Under the pieces are notes generated by a model, which saw only the letters and a program-made list of their open reading frames with translations, did no database searches and was not told where the DNA came from. 64,000 nucleotides of DNA, taken from contig NC_089433.1 in the NCBI RefSeq assembly GCF_026210795.1, positions 3,373,001 through 3,437,000 of the forward strand, in the 5' to 3' direction. Position numbers and translations under genes: made by a program. Below, piece after piece: positions 10,898 to 19,478 of the stretch (the stretch's first letter is position 1; every line of letters starts with the position of its first letter). The stretch is from Rhizophagus irregularis. Taxonomy: Eukaryota; Glomeromycota; Glomeromycetes; Glomerales; Glomeraceae.

Positions 10898-11482
10898 ATG
10901 ACTACAATTAAAAACTATCATAATCAAATTGTACTTAAGGATGAGGATAGAGATATGATTAAAGCTCAACGAAACTACCTCATCAAAATGTATGGAATGA
11001 CAATGGAGGATATAAAAATATTAGATAAGATGGCTGATAGAATTAGGGAAAGATGGTTAAAATTACAAGAAAAGCTCAAACCTTTGAATAGGATAGACCA
11101 ATTTAAAGAAAGGTGTATGGAAAATGAAATTGAAACTTATCAATCAAGTCTTGGAAAAATAGATAAAAGAGTTAGAGAATTTAATGAAGAAATATCTTAT
11201 AAAATTATACAATGCAATACCCAATTAGGATATGATGAAATCGATTTAGATAGTGATTATGAGGATAGCAAAAATGAAACCCCAACTGAATCAGAGGATG
11301 AGAAAGATAGTGACGAGGATTTAAGTGATAATGACTCTGAAAGAGAAGAGAGAGCAATGTCACCAATACCATATCCATGTTGTAATGAAATACATTGCAT
11401 ATGCTATGATCAAATTGAAATTGATAAAGAATATGAAGAATATTGTTTGAATCAGGTTGAACAAATGGCTGAAAATCATTAA
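10898..11482 (+). CDS. gypsy-1 accessory ORF A (acidic, 194 aa)
   Basis: An ATG-started ORF lying before gag, which is unusual for gypsy elements. The first 110 residues are charged and likely helical (MADRIRERWLKLQEKLK and similar). Residues 115-150 form a very acidic Asp/Glu/Ser stretch. The end has a cysteine cluster (PCCNEIHCICYDQ) that could bind metal. No family is recognised. It is followed after 73 nt by a second small ORF and then gag, so it probably sits on the same full-length RNA. An intact frame in an otherwise decaying element hints at past selection. Function unknown. Confidence 0.65.
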   Translation: MTTIKNYHNQIVLKDEDRDMIKAQRNYLIKMYGMTMEDIKILDKMADRIRERWLKLQEKLKPLNRIDQFKERCMENEIETYQSSLGKIDKRVREFNEEISYKIIQCNTQLGYDEIDLDSDYEDSKNETPTESEDEKDSDEDLSDNDSEREERAMSPIPYPCCNEIHCICYDQIEIDKEYEEYCLNQVEQMAENH

Positions 11483-11555
11483 AAAGCTATAAATACCTTA
11501 AAAACCCCAATCTGATAAATTAAATTATAATCCCAATTTATTAACGAATTAAATT

Positions 11556-11867
11556 ATGGATATCAAACAACAAAAAGAATTCTTAGTAAAGGCATATCAC
11601 GAATGTTTATATCAGGAAAAATCATTACGAAGGCCCATATCTTACTATAAGGACAAAATAATTGAAATTAGGAGAAAACTTAAACCAACTGAAGAAGATT
11701 TTGAGAAAGAAATAAGACTAGAAAGAGATTTAAGAAGATATGAAAGGAAAATTAGAGGAGACTACGAGACTCTAATGGACATAAAAAAGAATATAATTAA
11801 AAGGATAATTAAGATAAAAACAGAGTTAAAAACCAAAAAGAGATATCAAAATAATTTAAAAGTATAA
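11556..11867 (+). CDS. gypsy-1 accessory ORF B (basic helical, 103 aa)
   Basis: A small, strongly charged protein that looks fully helical, with Lys/Arg/Glu heptad-like spacing (DLRRYERKIRGDYETLMDIK) and a basic C-terminus. It might bind nucleic acid or form a coiled coil. It lies 73 nt after ORF A and 43 nt before gag. AACCCAA words lie in both spacers, shortly upstream of the ATG. No homologue is recognised. The call rests on the intact frame and position only. Confidence 0.55.
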   Translation: MDIKQQKEFLVKAYHECLYQEKSLRRPISYYKDKIIEIRRKLKPTEEDFEKEIRLERDLRRYERKIRGDYETLMDIKKNIIKRIIKIKTELKTKKRYQNNLKV

Positions 11868-11910
11868 ATATATCATAAAACCCAACTCTGAAAATTTTAT
11901 AAAATATAAG

Positions 11911-14607
11911 ATGTCAGATATATATGATCATTGGTTACAACATAGGACATTACATAATACACAAAAACATACTTCACGTGTAGAAAACCCAGTCTTAGAT
12001 TTCGCGTGTAGAAAATGTTATCCAATAGCAATAATACAAGAAGAGATAATAAAAGAATTTTTAAAATTCTGGGAAATTTTATGTGGAATAGAAACCCAAA
12101 TTTACGAAGATAGTTATACATCTAAAACAATAATTTCCTTTGGGGAAATAGTAGAAAGTAATAAAGATGAGATTACAAGAGAAGCAACAAATCTTATATG
12201 GTCAATTAGTTATAAAGGAAAACCCCACTATAAGTTAGATGGTTTAATTTACATTATATGGGAAATTAAACAAAACTGTTATAATTATAATGAAGAGGGA
12301 AATATTTACTTTGTAGATAATAAAACCCAACTTTACGAAACTTTACAAGAGATATGTGAACTACAAAATCATGGTTACATAATAGGTGATGGGGAATTAA
12401 ATCATAGATTTGCAGAATTTTGGAATTGGATAATTTTAGATACTACAGCATATGATTTATTCGATCAAATTGAAACATTAAAAATATTTAGAGAGATATT
12501 ATACTTAGGAGAGAAAATTAGAGTAAATAGAAATGAGATTAGAAGGTTACAAAAGAGCATAAAATTCCACAAAGAAGATACTTATTATCCCCAACCATGG
12601 AAAAATGATTATCTCACAAATGCTATAGAAACCCAATTACTAACAACTAATGGATTTAAAGGAGAAATTGTGATAGAAAACCCAAATTTGAAGGAAGAGA
12701 ATGATGAATATAACATAATAATCGAAATATTACAAGAAAGAGGAATACAAATAGGGAAGGAAGACTTGATGAGAATAATATTCACATTAGGGTATAACCC
12801 AGCACAAATATACTTAAAAGGATTCATAGAGACCTATATTGAAAATGAAGGAGAAAGTAATGACGTGTTAAAAACAATATTGGATAAATGGATAAGTGAA
12901 CACCAAATTGAGGAGTCACATGATGAATTTTCGTCTGATGAAGATGAAAATGTTATAAAAACCCCACCAAATCCCTCAAGTTCTGAAGAATCAGAAAACT
13001 CAAGTAATAATACAACAGAAAATAATAGTATACATAATACAAGAACAAATACCCCAACCTCAGGAAACTCAACTAGAAGTAATAGTCCACTACCAATAAT
13101 GGCTACCAGAGATGAAGTAAGAGAAGATATTAGAACAGTAATGAGAACTATCTTTGGAATAGATCCAGGAGCAGTCTTGAATACAGCCCCACCTAATACA
13201 ATAAATGCTACCTTAACAGGCATGTTAAATCCACTTAATAGAGCTGCAAAAATAGCAGAATTACCACTCTTTTATGGAGGGGATCAAGACGCTAATGATT
13301 GGATCAGAGATTTTAATAATGTGTATGCAGGAAACAGATATGTTGATGATCAAGCAGCAAAATTAGTGAGAGCAAAACCATGTTTAAGAGAAGAAGCAGC
13401 AGACTGGTTAGAAGGAATAGTTGCTTTAGGAAATCTAGCTGGTTTTGATAATGCAAACGATAATACTAGTTTAGCATATGAGATGAAAAGTAAATATGCC
13501 AGTCCTGTTAGACAACAACAATGGACAAGAGAATTACAATCTATCAAACAAAAAGATGGAGAGAAAGTGGGAGAATATGCGGCGAGATTTAATAAATTAT
13601 TAAAAAGAGTAGCACCAGAAGCTGGTGATTTACATGAAAGATTTAGAGTAAATTATTTTATACAAGGGTTAAATCCTATAGTCGCTGGAAGGACATTTGA
13701 AGGGAATTCTGATACTTTAGTTAATGCAATTACTAGAGCAAAAAGTATAGAAGCAGGTAATAATTTGATGTTACAAGGAATGGGAATCCCCAATTTAAAT
13801 ATAAATGAAAGCTCAACAAGTAAAACCCCAAACGTTATAGTTGATAATAATATTACAAGTGAAGTAGATAATTTAGCCAAACAGTTGGAAGAATTAAAGA
13901 TTGCTAAATTAGAAAAAGAAATATTAAGTATTAAAAATGAGATAAATAATAATAATAACACTCAAAAACCCCAATTTAGACCACCAAGACGTCAAGTGAA
14001 TAGGCCCCAATTTCAACAAAGACCACCAATGGATTGGAGCAGAGTTAACTGCTATAAGTGTGGTAAATTAGGACATACTGCCAGATTTTGTAGAGAAAAT
14101 ACTCAACAATATAATGTGATTGATATGGAAGATGATAATCAAGATTATCATTATGATGATGAAACAGGATTATACTATTACTTTGATTACGATTATCAAC
14201 AATATTTTTATCTTGACGAAGAATCCCAAAATGAGTTATATTATCAAGATAACGAATATTATCCAGCAGAAAGGACAACTAGGAGTCAAGTAAGAAACAA
14301 CCCATTGGTAGGTAATAAAACATTACCTGATAGAGATCCAATTATTAAAAGAAAACCAGTAAACAATGATATAGAGATGACTGAGAGAGTTAGAAGACCA
14401 TATGTTAGGAAAGGAGAAGGAAAATTTCAAATTAAACCTAGTAGATTCGAAACTGATGCACAAGATTATGATATAGTAAGCGATTTAGAAAATATGAAAC
14501 CCAACATTAATTTCACACAATTAGTAGCAGCAGCACCTAAATATGGTATGGAAGTCAAGAAAGCATTTCAAAGACAAAGAATACCTAGAATGCCAAATCA
14601 ACAATGA
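11911..14607 (+). CDS. gag: gypsy-1 Gag polyprotein (898 aa)
   Basis: Structural protein that would form the virus-like particle. The N-terminal 390 residues are an unusual extension with a CRKCYP motif and an FLKFWEIL stretch; gypsy-2 Gag has the same signature (CEICYP, FKKFWRIL). An acidic Ser/Asn/Thr-rich linker leads to the capsid region around residues 450-600 (LPLFYGGDQDANDWIRDF, then QLESIK-like helices). A CCHC zinc knuckle, CYKCGKLGHTARFC, begins at residue 714. The C-terminal 170 residues are Tyr/Asp-rich. The frame ends at TGA, and the same frame stays open into protease, so a minor Gag-Pro readthrough product is likely. No break is seen in this ORF. Confidence 0.92.
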   Translation: MSDIYDHWLQHRTLHNTQKHTSRVENPVLDFACRKCYPIAIIQEEIIKEFLKFWEILCGIETQIYEDSYTSKTIISFGEIVESNKDEITREATNLIWSISYKGKPHYKLDGLIYIIWEIKQNCYNYNEEGNIYFVDNKTQLYETLQEICELQNHGYIIGDGELNHRFAEFWNWIILDTTAYDLFDQIETLKIFREILYLGEKIRVNRNEIRRLQKSIKFHKEDTYYPQPWKNDYLTNAIETQLLTTNGFKGEIVIENPNLKEENDEYNIIIEILQERGIQIGKEDLMRIIFTLGYNPAQIYLKGFIETYIENEGESNDVLKTILDKWISEHQIEESHDEFSSDEDENVIKTPPNPSSSEESENSSNNTTENNSIHNTRTNTPTSGNSTRSNSPLPIMATRDEVREDIRTVMRTIFGIDPGAVLNTAPPNTINATLTGMLNPLNRAAKIAELPLFYGGDQDANDWIRDFNNVYAGNRYVDDQAAKLVRAKPCLREEAADWLEGIVALGNLAGFDNANDNTSLAYEMKSKYASPVRQQQWTRELQSIKQKDGEKVGEYAARFNKLLKRVAPEAGDLHERFRVNYFIQGLNPIVAGRTFEGNSDTLVNAITRAKSIEAGNNLMLQGMGIPNLNINESSTSKTPNVIVDNNITSEVDNLAKQLEELKIAKLEKEILSIKNEINNNNNTQKPQFRPPRRQVNRPQFQQRPPMDWSRVNCYKCGKLGHTARFCRENTQQYNVIDMEDDNQDYHYDDETGLYYYFDYDYQQYFYLDEESQNELYYQDNEYYPAERTTRSQVRNNPLVGNKTLPDRDPIIKRKPVNNDIEMTERVRRPYVRKGEGKFQIKPSRFETDAQDYDIVSDLENMKPNINFTQLVAAAPKYGMEVKKAFQRQRIPRMPNQQ

Positions 14608-14617
14608 CTACACTCGG
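14605..14617 (+). promoter_or_regulatory. candidate UGA readthrough signal at the gag-protease junction
   Basis: TGACTACACTCGG begins at the gag stop, and the protease frame continues without shift. The same 13 bases are found at the same place in gypsy-2, although flanking bases differ. UGA followed by CUA is a known leaky stop context in several viral and animal mRNAs. Readthrough here is an inference. Confidence 0.7.
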
Positions 14618-15186
14618 ACGAAAAAGAATTAAGATATTATGATGAAAATAAAGAAGTAACAATAGCTATGAAAACCCCAATTTTTATAAATGGAATTGAA
14701 ATTAAAGCCATAGTAGATACTGGAGCAGCCACATGTGCTATATCAAAAGGATTATTAATAGAGACAGGAAATGAAATTGAAAGATCAAGTAATGTAAGAT
14801 GTATAATGGCAAATGGATCTAAAACAGCATCATTAGGTAAATCAACCTTAGAAATTGAAATTGATGAAATAATAACAGAAATTGAAGTTGAAGTAATTAA
14901 TTCACAAGATAGAATGTTAATAATTGGCAATGATTTTATGAGTGATTGGAAAGCTAATATAGACTTTAAAACCCACACCTTAACATTAAATGATCAAGGA
15001 CATGAAATATACATACCAATTGAATATATCAAAAGTAATAGAGTTAAATTTGAAACCCCAATTCAGGATGAATACACTGATGATGAAGAAGACCCCACAT
15101 ACGAAGATAATGAAGAAATTGAAACTTTTAGAGTTGAAGATTTAGAAGAAGAGTATATCAGCGAAGATGAAGAAGAAGTAAAATAA
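14608..15186 (+). CDS. pro: gypsy-1 aspartic protease
   Basis: In frame with gag after the UGA; the first ATG is at 14668. The catalytic motif is IVDTGAATCAIS (residues 15-26 from that ATG), and the later IIGNDFMSDWKA resembles the second half of a retropepsin. The last 50 residues are acidic. It would cut the polyprotein inside the particle. Its stop overlaps the ATG of the RT frame as TAATG, which suggests termination-reinitiation for the next product. Length, 172 aa from the ATG, suits a retroelement protease with an acidic tail. The frame is intact. Confidence 0.85.
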   Translation, partial: LHSDEKELRYYDENKEVTIAMKTPIFINGIEIKAIVDTGAATCAISKGLLIETGNEIERSSNVRCIMANGSKTASLGKSTLEIEIDEIITEIEVEVINSQDRMLIIGNDFMSDWKANIDFKTHTLTLNDQGHEIYIPIEYIKSNRVKFETPIQDEYTDDEEDPTYEDNEEIETFRVEDLEEEYISEDEEEVK

Positions 15187-16645
15187 TGAGTCTTGGCCCA
15201 GAAAAGGGAGAGACAGAAAAGATGCTAGAAAAGTTAAAATTACGAAATTTAAATAAAAACCAAGAGAAAATAACAAAAGAACTAGTAATAGAATATATGG
15301 ATATTATGGAATATGATAAGGAAAAACCCAATTTAGTACCAAATGTTAAACATCGTATAATAATAAATGAAGGCAAACCCCAATTTTACAAAAAGGTTAT
15401 AGAGAAACTTTGGAAAAAAAGAAATTCATAAAGAAAGAAATAGAGAAAATGTTGAGAGTAGGAAGGATTAGACCGTCATATAGTCCTTGGGCGTCCCCAG
15501 TAACATTAGCTAATAAGAAAAGTGGTACCTATAGATTTTGTATTGATTATAGAGCGCTTAACAAAGTTACTAAAACAGATGCATATCCTTTACCAAGAAT
15601 TGATGAATTACTAGAACGATACGAAACATCAAAATGGTTTACAAGTATGGATTTAGCAGCAGGATTCCATCAAGTAGAAATGGACGAAGAAGATAAAGAA
15701 AAAACAGCTTTTGTGTGTTCATTAGGATTATTTGAATTTAATGTTATGCCATTTGGACTTAAAAATGCCCCAGCTACCTTCCAAAGGTTAATGAATAATG
15801 TTTTATACGATTTTATTGGAGATTTTGTTGAAGTTTACATTGATGACATAATGATACACTCTAAAAATTTTGAAGATCATATTATACATGTGACTAAAGT
15901 ATTACAGAAATTAAGAGAACATAATTTGGTCGTAAAGTTAAAGAAGAGTAGATTCTGTGAACAACAAATTGAATTTTTAGGTCATGAAATTGGTAAAGAT
16001 GGTATAAAACCCAATTCTAAGAAAGTAGAAACAATTAGTAAAATAAAAGAATCCCAAACTTTAACAGAATTATGATCATTCTTAGGATTATGTTCATATT
16101 ATAGGAGATTTATTAAAGATTTCTCCAAGAGAGCTAAACTACTATATAAATTATTAGAAAAAGATGTTCCATATGAATGGATGGATGAACAACAAGATAC
16201 CTTCGAATGGTTAAAACAATGTCTAACTGAAAGCCCAATTTTGTCACACCCAAATTTTGAAAAAGAATTTATTTTGATAACAGATGCATCAGCAGATGGA
16301 TTAGGCGCTATATTGGCTCAGAAAAATGATAAAGATAAGGAAGTTGTGATAGCATATGCCAGCAGAAGCACCAATAAAACCGAAAGAAATTATCCTATAA
16401 CAGATTTAGAATGCTTGGCAATAGTATATGGAGTTGAATATTTCCATAAATTTTTGATAAATAAAAGATTTAAGATAATCACAGATCATGCAGCCCTTAA
16501 AAGCTTAGTAAATGAAAAGATTCCAAAAGGAAGGCGTGCAAGATGGATAATGAAATTACAACAATATGATTTCTTTGTAGAACATAGACCAGGAAAGAAA
16601 AATGGGAATGCTGACGCACTTTCAAGATTAAAATATAAACAATAA
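15186..16645 (+). pseudogene. pol: gypsy-1 reverse transcriptase-RNase H, frameshifted and with a nonsense codon
   Basis: The frame opens at an ATG overlapping the protease stop. After about 77 codons it is broken by a one-base indel near 15415, in the AAACTTTGGAAAAAAAG stretch. The next frame carries the RT core: SPWASPVTLANKKSG, the FTSMDLAAGFHQVEM aspartate and the active-site YIDDIMI. An in-frame TGA at 16073-16075 stands where gypsy-2 has Arg (VRSFLGL), so a CGA to TGA change is likely. The frame continues with RNase H: ITDASADGLGA, ELECLAI and ITDHAALKSL. It ends 434 bases before the cysteine-rich ORF. Reverse transcription from this copy is not expected. Confidence 0.9.
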
Positions 16646-17078
16646 TTAAGATTAATTAATTTAGTGTAATGCACAAATTAAAAGCCCAAATCTTGTTGAA
16701 CATTTAAGGAAATAAAATTAGTGATGAAACACTCCTTGGCGTAAAAGATTTTAGAATTTTTAGATGGAAAATCAGAAACAATCAAAACCCAAATCTTAAT
16801 ATTATTCTGATAATATAAACAAATTATCATGAGGAGGATTTGTTTATTTAAAGATGTAAACAATAATTTAAAAGATACGCCAAGATCATCTAAAGATGCA
16901 CCAGTAAAATTGATGATGATCATTCAACTGTGGAAATAAAATTATTATAAAAAGACACCATTCAAGATGGTAAAATGAGATTATACAAATCATAGTTTTA
17001 ATAATAAACTAATAATTTTTTTTCCAAGAAACCAAAAACTCAAAATCTAAATCAAAAATTTAAAAACCCAAATTCAAG
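16646..17078 (+). other. gypsy-1 spacer after RNase H
   Basis: 430 bases without a supported gene. Several AAACCCAAA/AAGCCCAAAT words occur (about 16681, 16785, 17064), the last just before the ATG of the cysteine-rich ORF. Confidence 0.6.
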
Positions 17079-17999
17079 ATGAACTCAACAGTTGAACAAC
17101 TTAAGGAAGTTCTTAACATGCCCAATCCTCAGAATTTTAGGATTAAGACCGACTTAGGTCAAAGATGTAAAAGGTGTACAGGAAGATGTCAAAACAACCA
17201 TTATAGCCTGGATAGAGAGTATGGAGAACTAAAAGTTGTGATAAGCAATATGCTAAAGCATAAAGAGCCCATGGAATGCTTTAAACATTCAACAGTAACC
17301 TATCATCCACCACATAATTGTAATAAAGCTAAATGTGAAAGATGTGGATCTTGGGGACATAGTAAGGAGGTATGCAATGATAAGTTATACTATTGGAATA
17401 GGTTGTGCCTATGCAAATGTGATGGAAGGAGATGTAAAAGACGAAGATCAGAAACCCAATTTAAAGGAGGCAATCATTGTTGCACCTGCCAGAAACCTGT
17501 AATATTCTATGAGGCATACAGTAATTATAAAATAGGAAAATTAAGATGCAATGAATGTCATGAGAATAGCGTTAATAACAAAAGACCACCTACACCAGAT
17601 ACTGACGAAGGTAACAAAAAGCCCAAATTTAATATACCAGAACCTGAAGATCCAATGCAAGATATGGAGTTAAACCCACCAAGGATCCAAAATAAAGGAA
17701 AAGAGAAACAAAAATATACTGAAATCAAATGTACGAATTGTAACAGAAAGGAAAGCCCCATTAATTGTATCAATAATTTAGGTATTTGTGACAAATGTGA
17801 TGAGAAAAGAGAATGATTGGAACGAACAGGAAGTACCTCCTGTATAAAGACTTGTACAGTTTGCCGACTACAAACTGATAACTTTGAGTCAAGATCATCA
17901 GGAGCTATAGTATGTGGAGAGGAATGTAATGGAGTGTTAACTATTATGAATATGGTTAACAAGGATAAATCAGGAAAACCCCAATCCCAATTAATTTAA
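17079..17999 (+). pseudogene. gypsy-1 accessory ORF C: cysteine-rich multi-zinc protein with one in-frame TGA
   Basis: The first 245 codons hold a series of cysteine pairs. They include CKRCTGRC near residue 28, a canonical CCHC knuckle CERCGSWGHSKEVC at about 87-100, CCTCQKP with LRCNECHE, and near the end CTNCNRKESPINC and CDKCDE. A TGA at 17814-17816 interrupts the frame, which then continues with CIKTCTVCRLQ and GEECNG to 17999. The pattern implies several zinc-binding units and a nucleic-acid-binding role beyond the Gag knuckle. The TGA may be a mutation (CGA to TGA fits) or a readthrough stop. Gypsy elements usually have nothing here. Function unknown. Confidence 0.6.
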
Positions 18000-18056
18000 G
18001 AGAAATTACAAATTTGGATAGATAAACTTGGATATGATCCAGAAGATGAAGATGAT

Positions 18057-18824
18057 ATGAGCGAAGAACAGGATAAAATCAATAAAATGTCAGGAAAAAT
18101 TCAAAAATACCTTAAGAAAGAATTCAAAGAAAGGATATTTTCTGAATATCCAAAAGAAAGGATTGAAGAAGCTTTAGATGTTATAGTACCACCAGAGATA
18201 ACAAATATGATATCTGAACATATAGAGAATAAAGAATTAACTCAAGTGATACCTATTAGAACCATTAATGATACTATTGAATGGACCGAAGAGATCAGAC
18301 AACCATGGGAATTGAATGGAGAATTCATATGGCCAGAAGAAGAATTATTAGAAAACCCCATTCCTATAATGAATATAATTCAAGAAGTAAATCCCACCGA
18401 TAACAGAATAATTGAACTTCAAAACCATATTGTGAAACTAGAAAATGAAATTGCAATAAAGGACCAAATGAATGAAGGATTAAGGAATCAATTAGAGGAA
18501 ACCCAATATCAACTTAACGAAACAGCGAGAATGTGCAATGAAAATGCAAATATGGTGATGAACGCTCAAGAGTGGATGAAATATTTCAAAAATAAATATG
18601 ACAGAAGGAATAAATGGGTAAATGAATTAAAAAAGAAAGGTAATATTTTGTTAACAAAATATGTCAACAAAAATAATGATTTGAAAGAGAGGATAGAGGA
18701 ATTAGAGCAAGAAATAAATTTTGGAAACGTGTTATTTAATCAGATAATAGATCTTAATATGACAATTAGTTCAGACATAGATATAGATCCTTCTATGGAA
18801 AACATGGAACTCTTAAGATATTAA
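18057..18824 (+). CDS. gypsy-1 accessory ORF D: coiled-coil protein (255 aa)
   Basis: An intact ORF. Residues 1-120 are mixed helical and acidic with a Pro-rich patch. Residues 120-155 (IIELQNHIVKLENEIAIKDQ) and 195-235 (LKERIEELEQEI) have Leu/Ile heptads typical of coiled coils. It starts 57 bases after ORF C and ends 56 bases before the kinase gene, so it is part of the same gene row. An AACCCAA word recurs in the spacer that follows. It resembles no standard retroelement protein. A structural or assembly role is possible but unproven. Confidence 0.6.
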   Translation: MSEEQDKINKMSGKIQKYLKKEFKERIFSEYPKERIEEALDVIVPPEITNMISEHIENKELTQVIPIRTINDTIEWTEEIRQPWELNGEFIWPEEELLENPIPIMNIIQEVNPTDNRIIELQNHIVKLENEIAIKDQMNEGLRNQLEETQYQLNETARMCNENANMVMNAQEWMKYFKNKYDRRNKWVNELKKKGNILLTKYVNKNNDLKERIEELEQEINFGNVLFNQIIDLNMTISSDIDIDPSMENMELLRY

Positions 18825-19263
18825 TTGAAATTTTTATAAATAAAGCCCAATTTTTATAAACCCAAACTCAAATTTTCAAAATGAAACAAAAATATGTAAA
18901 AATAAAAGATGAATAGCATTTTATTTCGTATACTAAAAACCCAAATTTTGAGTTCAAATATTTTACAGATAATGAAGCGATGTTACTCAAGTTAGGAGAA
19001 AGGACCAAAGAAATTTTATTAAAACGAAATAATAGAAAAACCCAACCCATTTTAATAATAATTGATGGAGTAGATGGCGTAGGAAAAACTACTATAGTAG
19101 AAAATATAATTAGAAAAATTGAAGCCCAGAATCTTAAAATCATTTTTAACACTTTCAAAAGAAGGAGAGGTGATAATAAATTATTTGAGACCCCAACCAT
19201 CAAATATGAATGGATGTTTCGAAAAGAAGTAGTTGAACAAATTAACAAGAGATTAGTAACATA

Positions 19264-19289
19264 CACAGGCAATCTCGATAAATCGGATC
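19264..19289 (+). repeat. left terminal inverted repeat of the pogo-like element
   Basis: 26 bp starting CACAGGCAATCTCGATAAAT, a perfect inverted match to 21307-21332. Confidence 0.95.
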
Positions 19290-19478
19290 AGTTGGTTCCA
19301 GTAAAAATATCCGATATATCAAGACATCCGATATATCGAAAAAATCTCGCCAAACCGGATTTATATAAAAATATATGAAAAATCCGAAATACCAAGAAAT
19401 CACGTGATTTTTCGTTCAAAATTTTCAAAATTTTATTCAAAAATGAATATAATTTTATTATTATAAAAGAACTATCTG

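Noticed and set aside
12834-13223. 129-codon minus-strand ORF inside gypsy-1 gag
   Set aside because: Shadow of the Gag linker and capsid coding; no domain.
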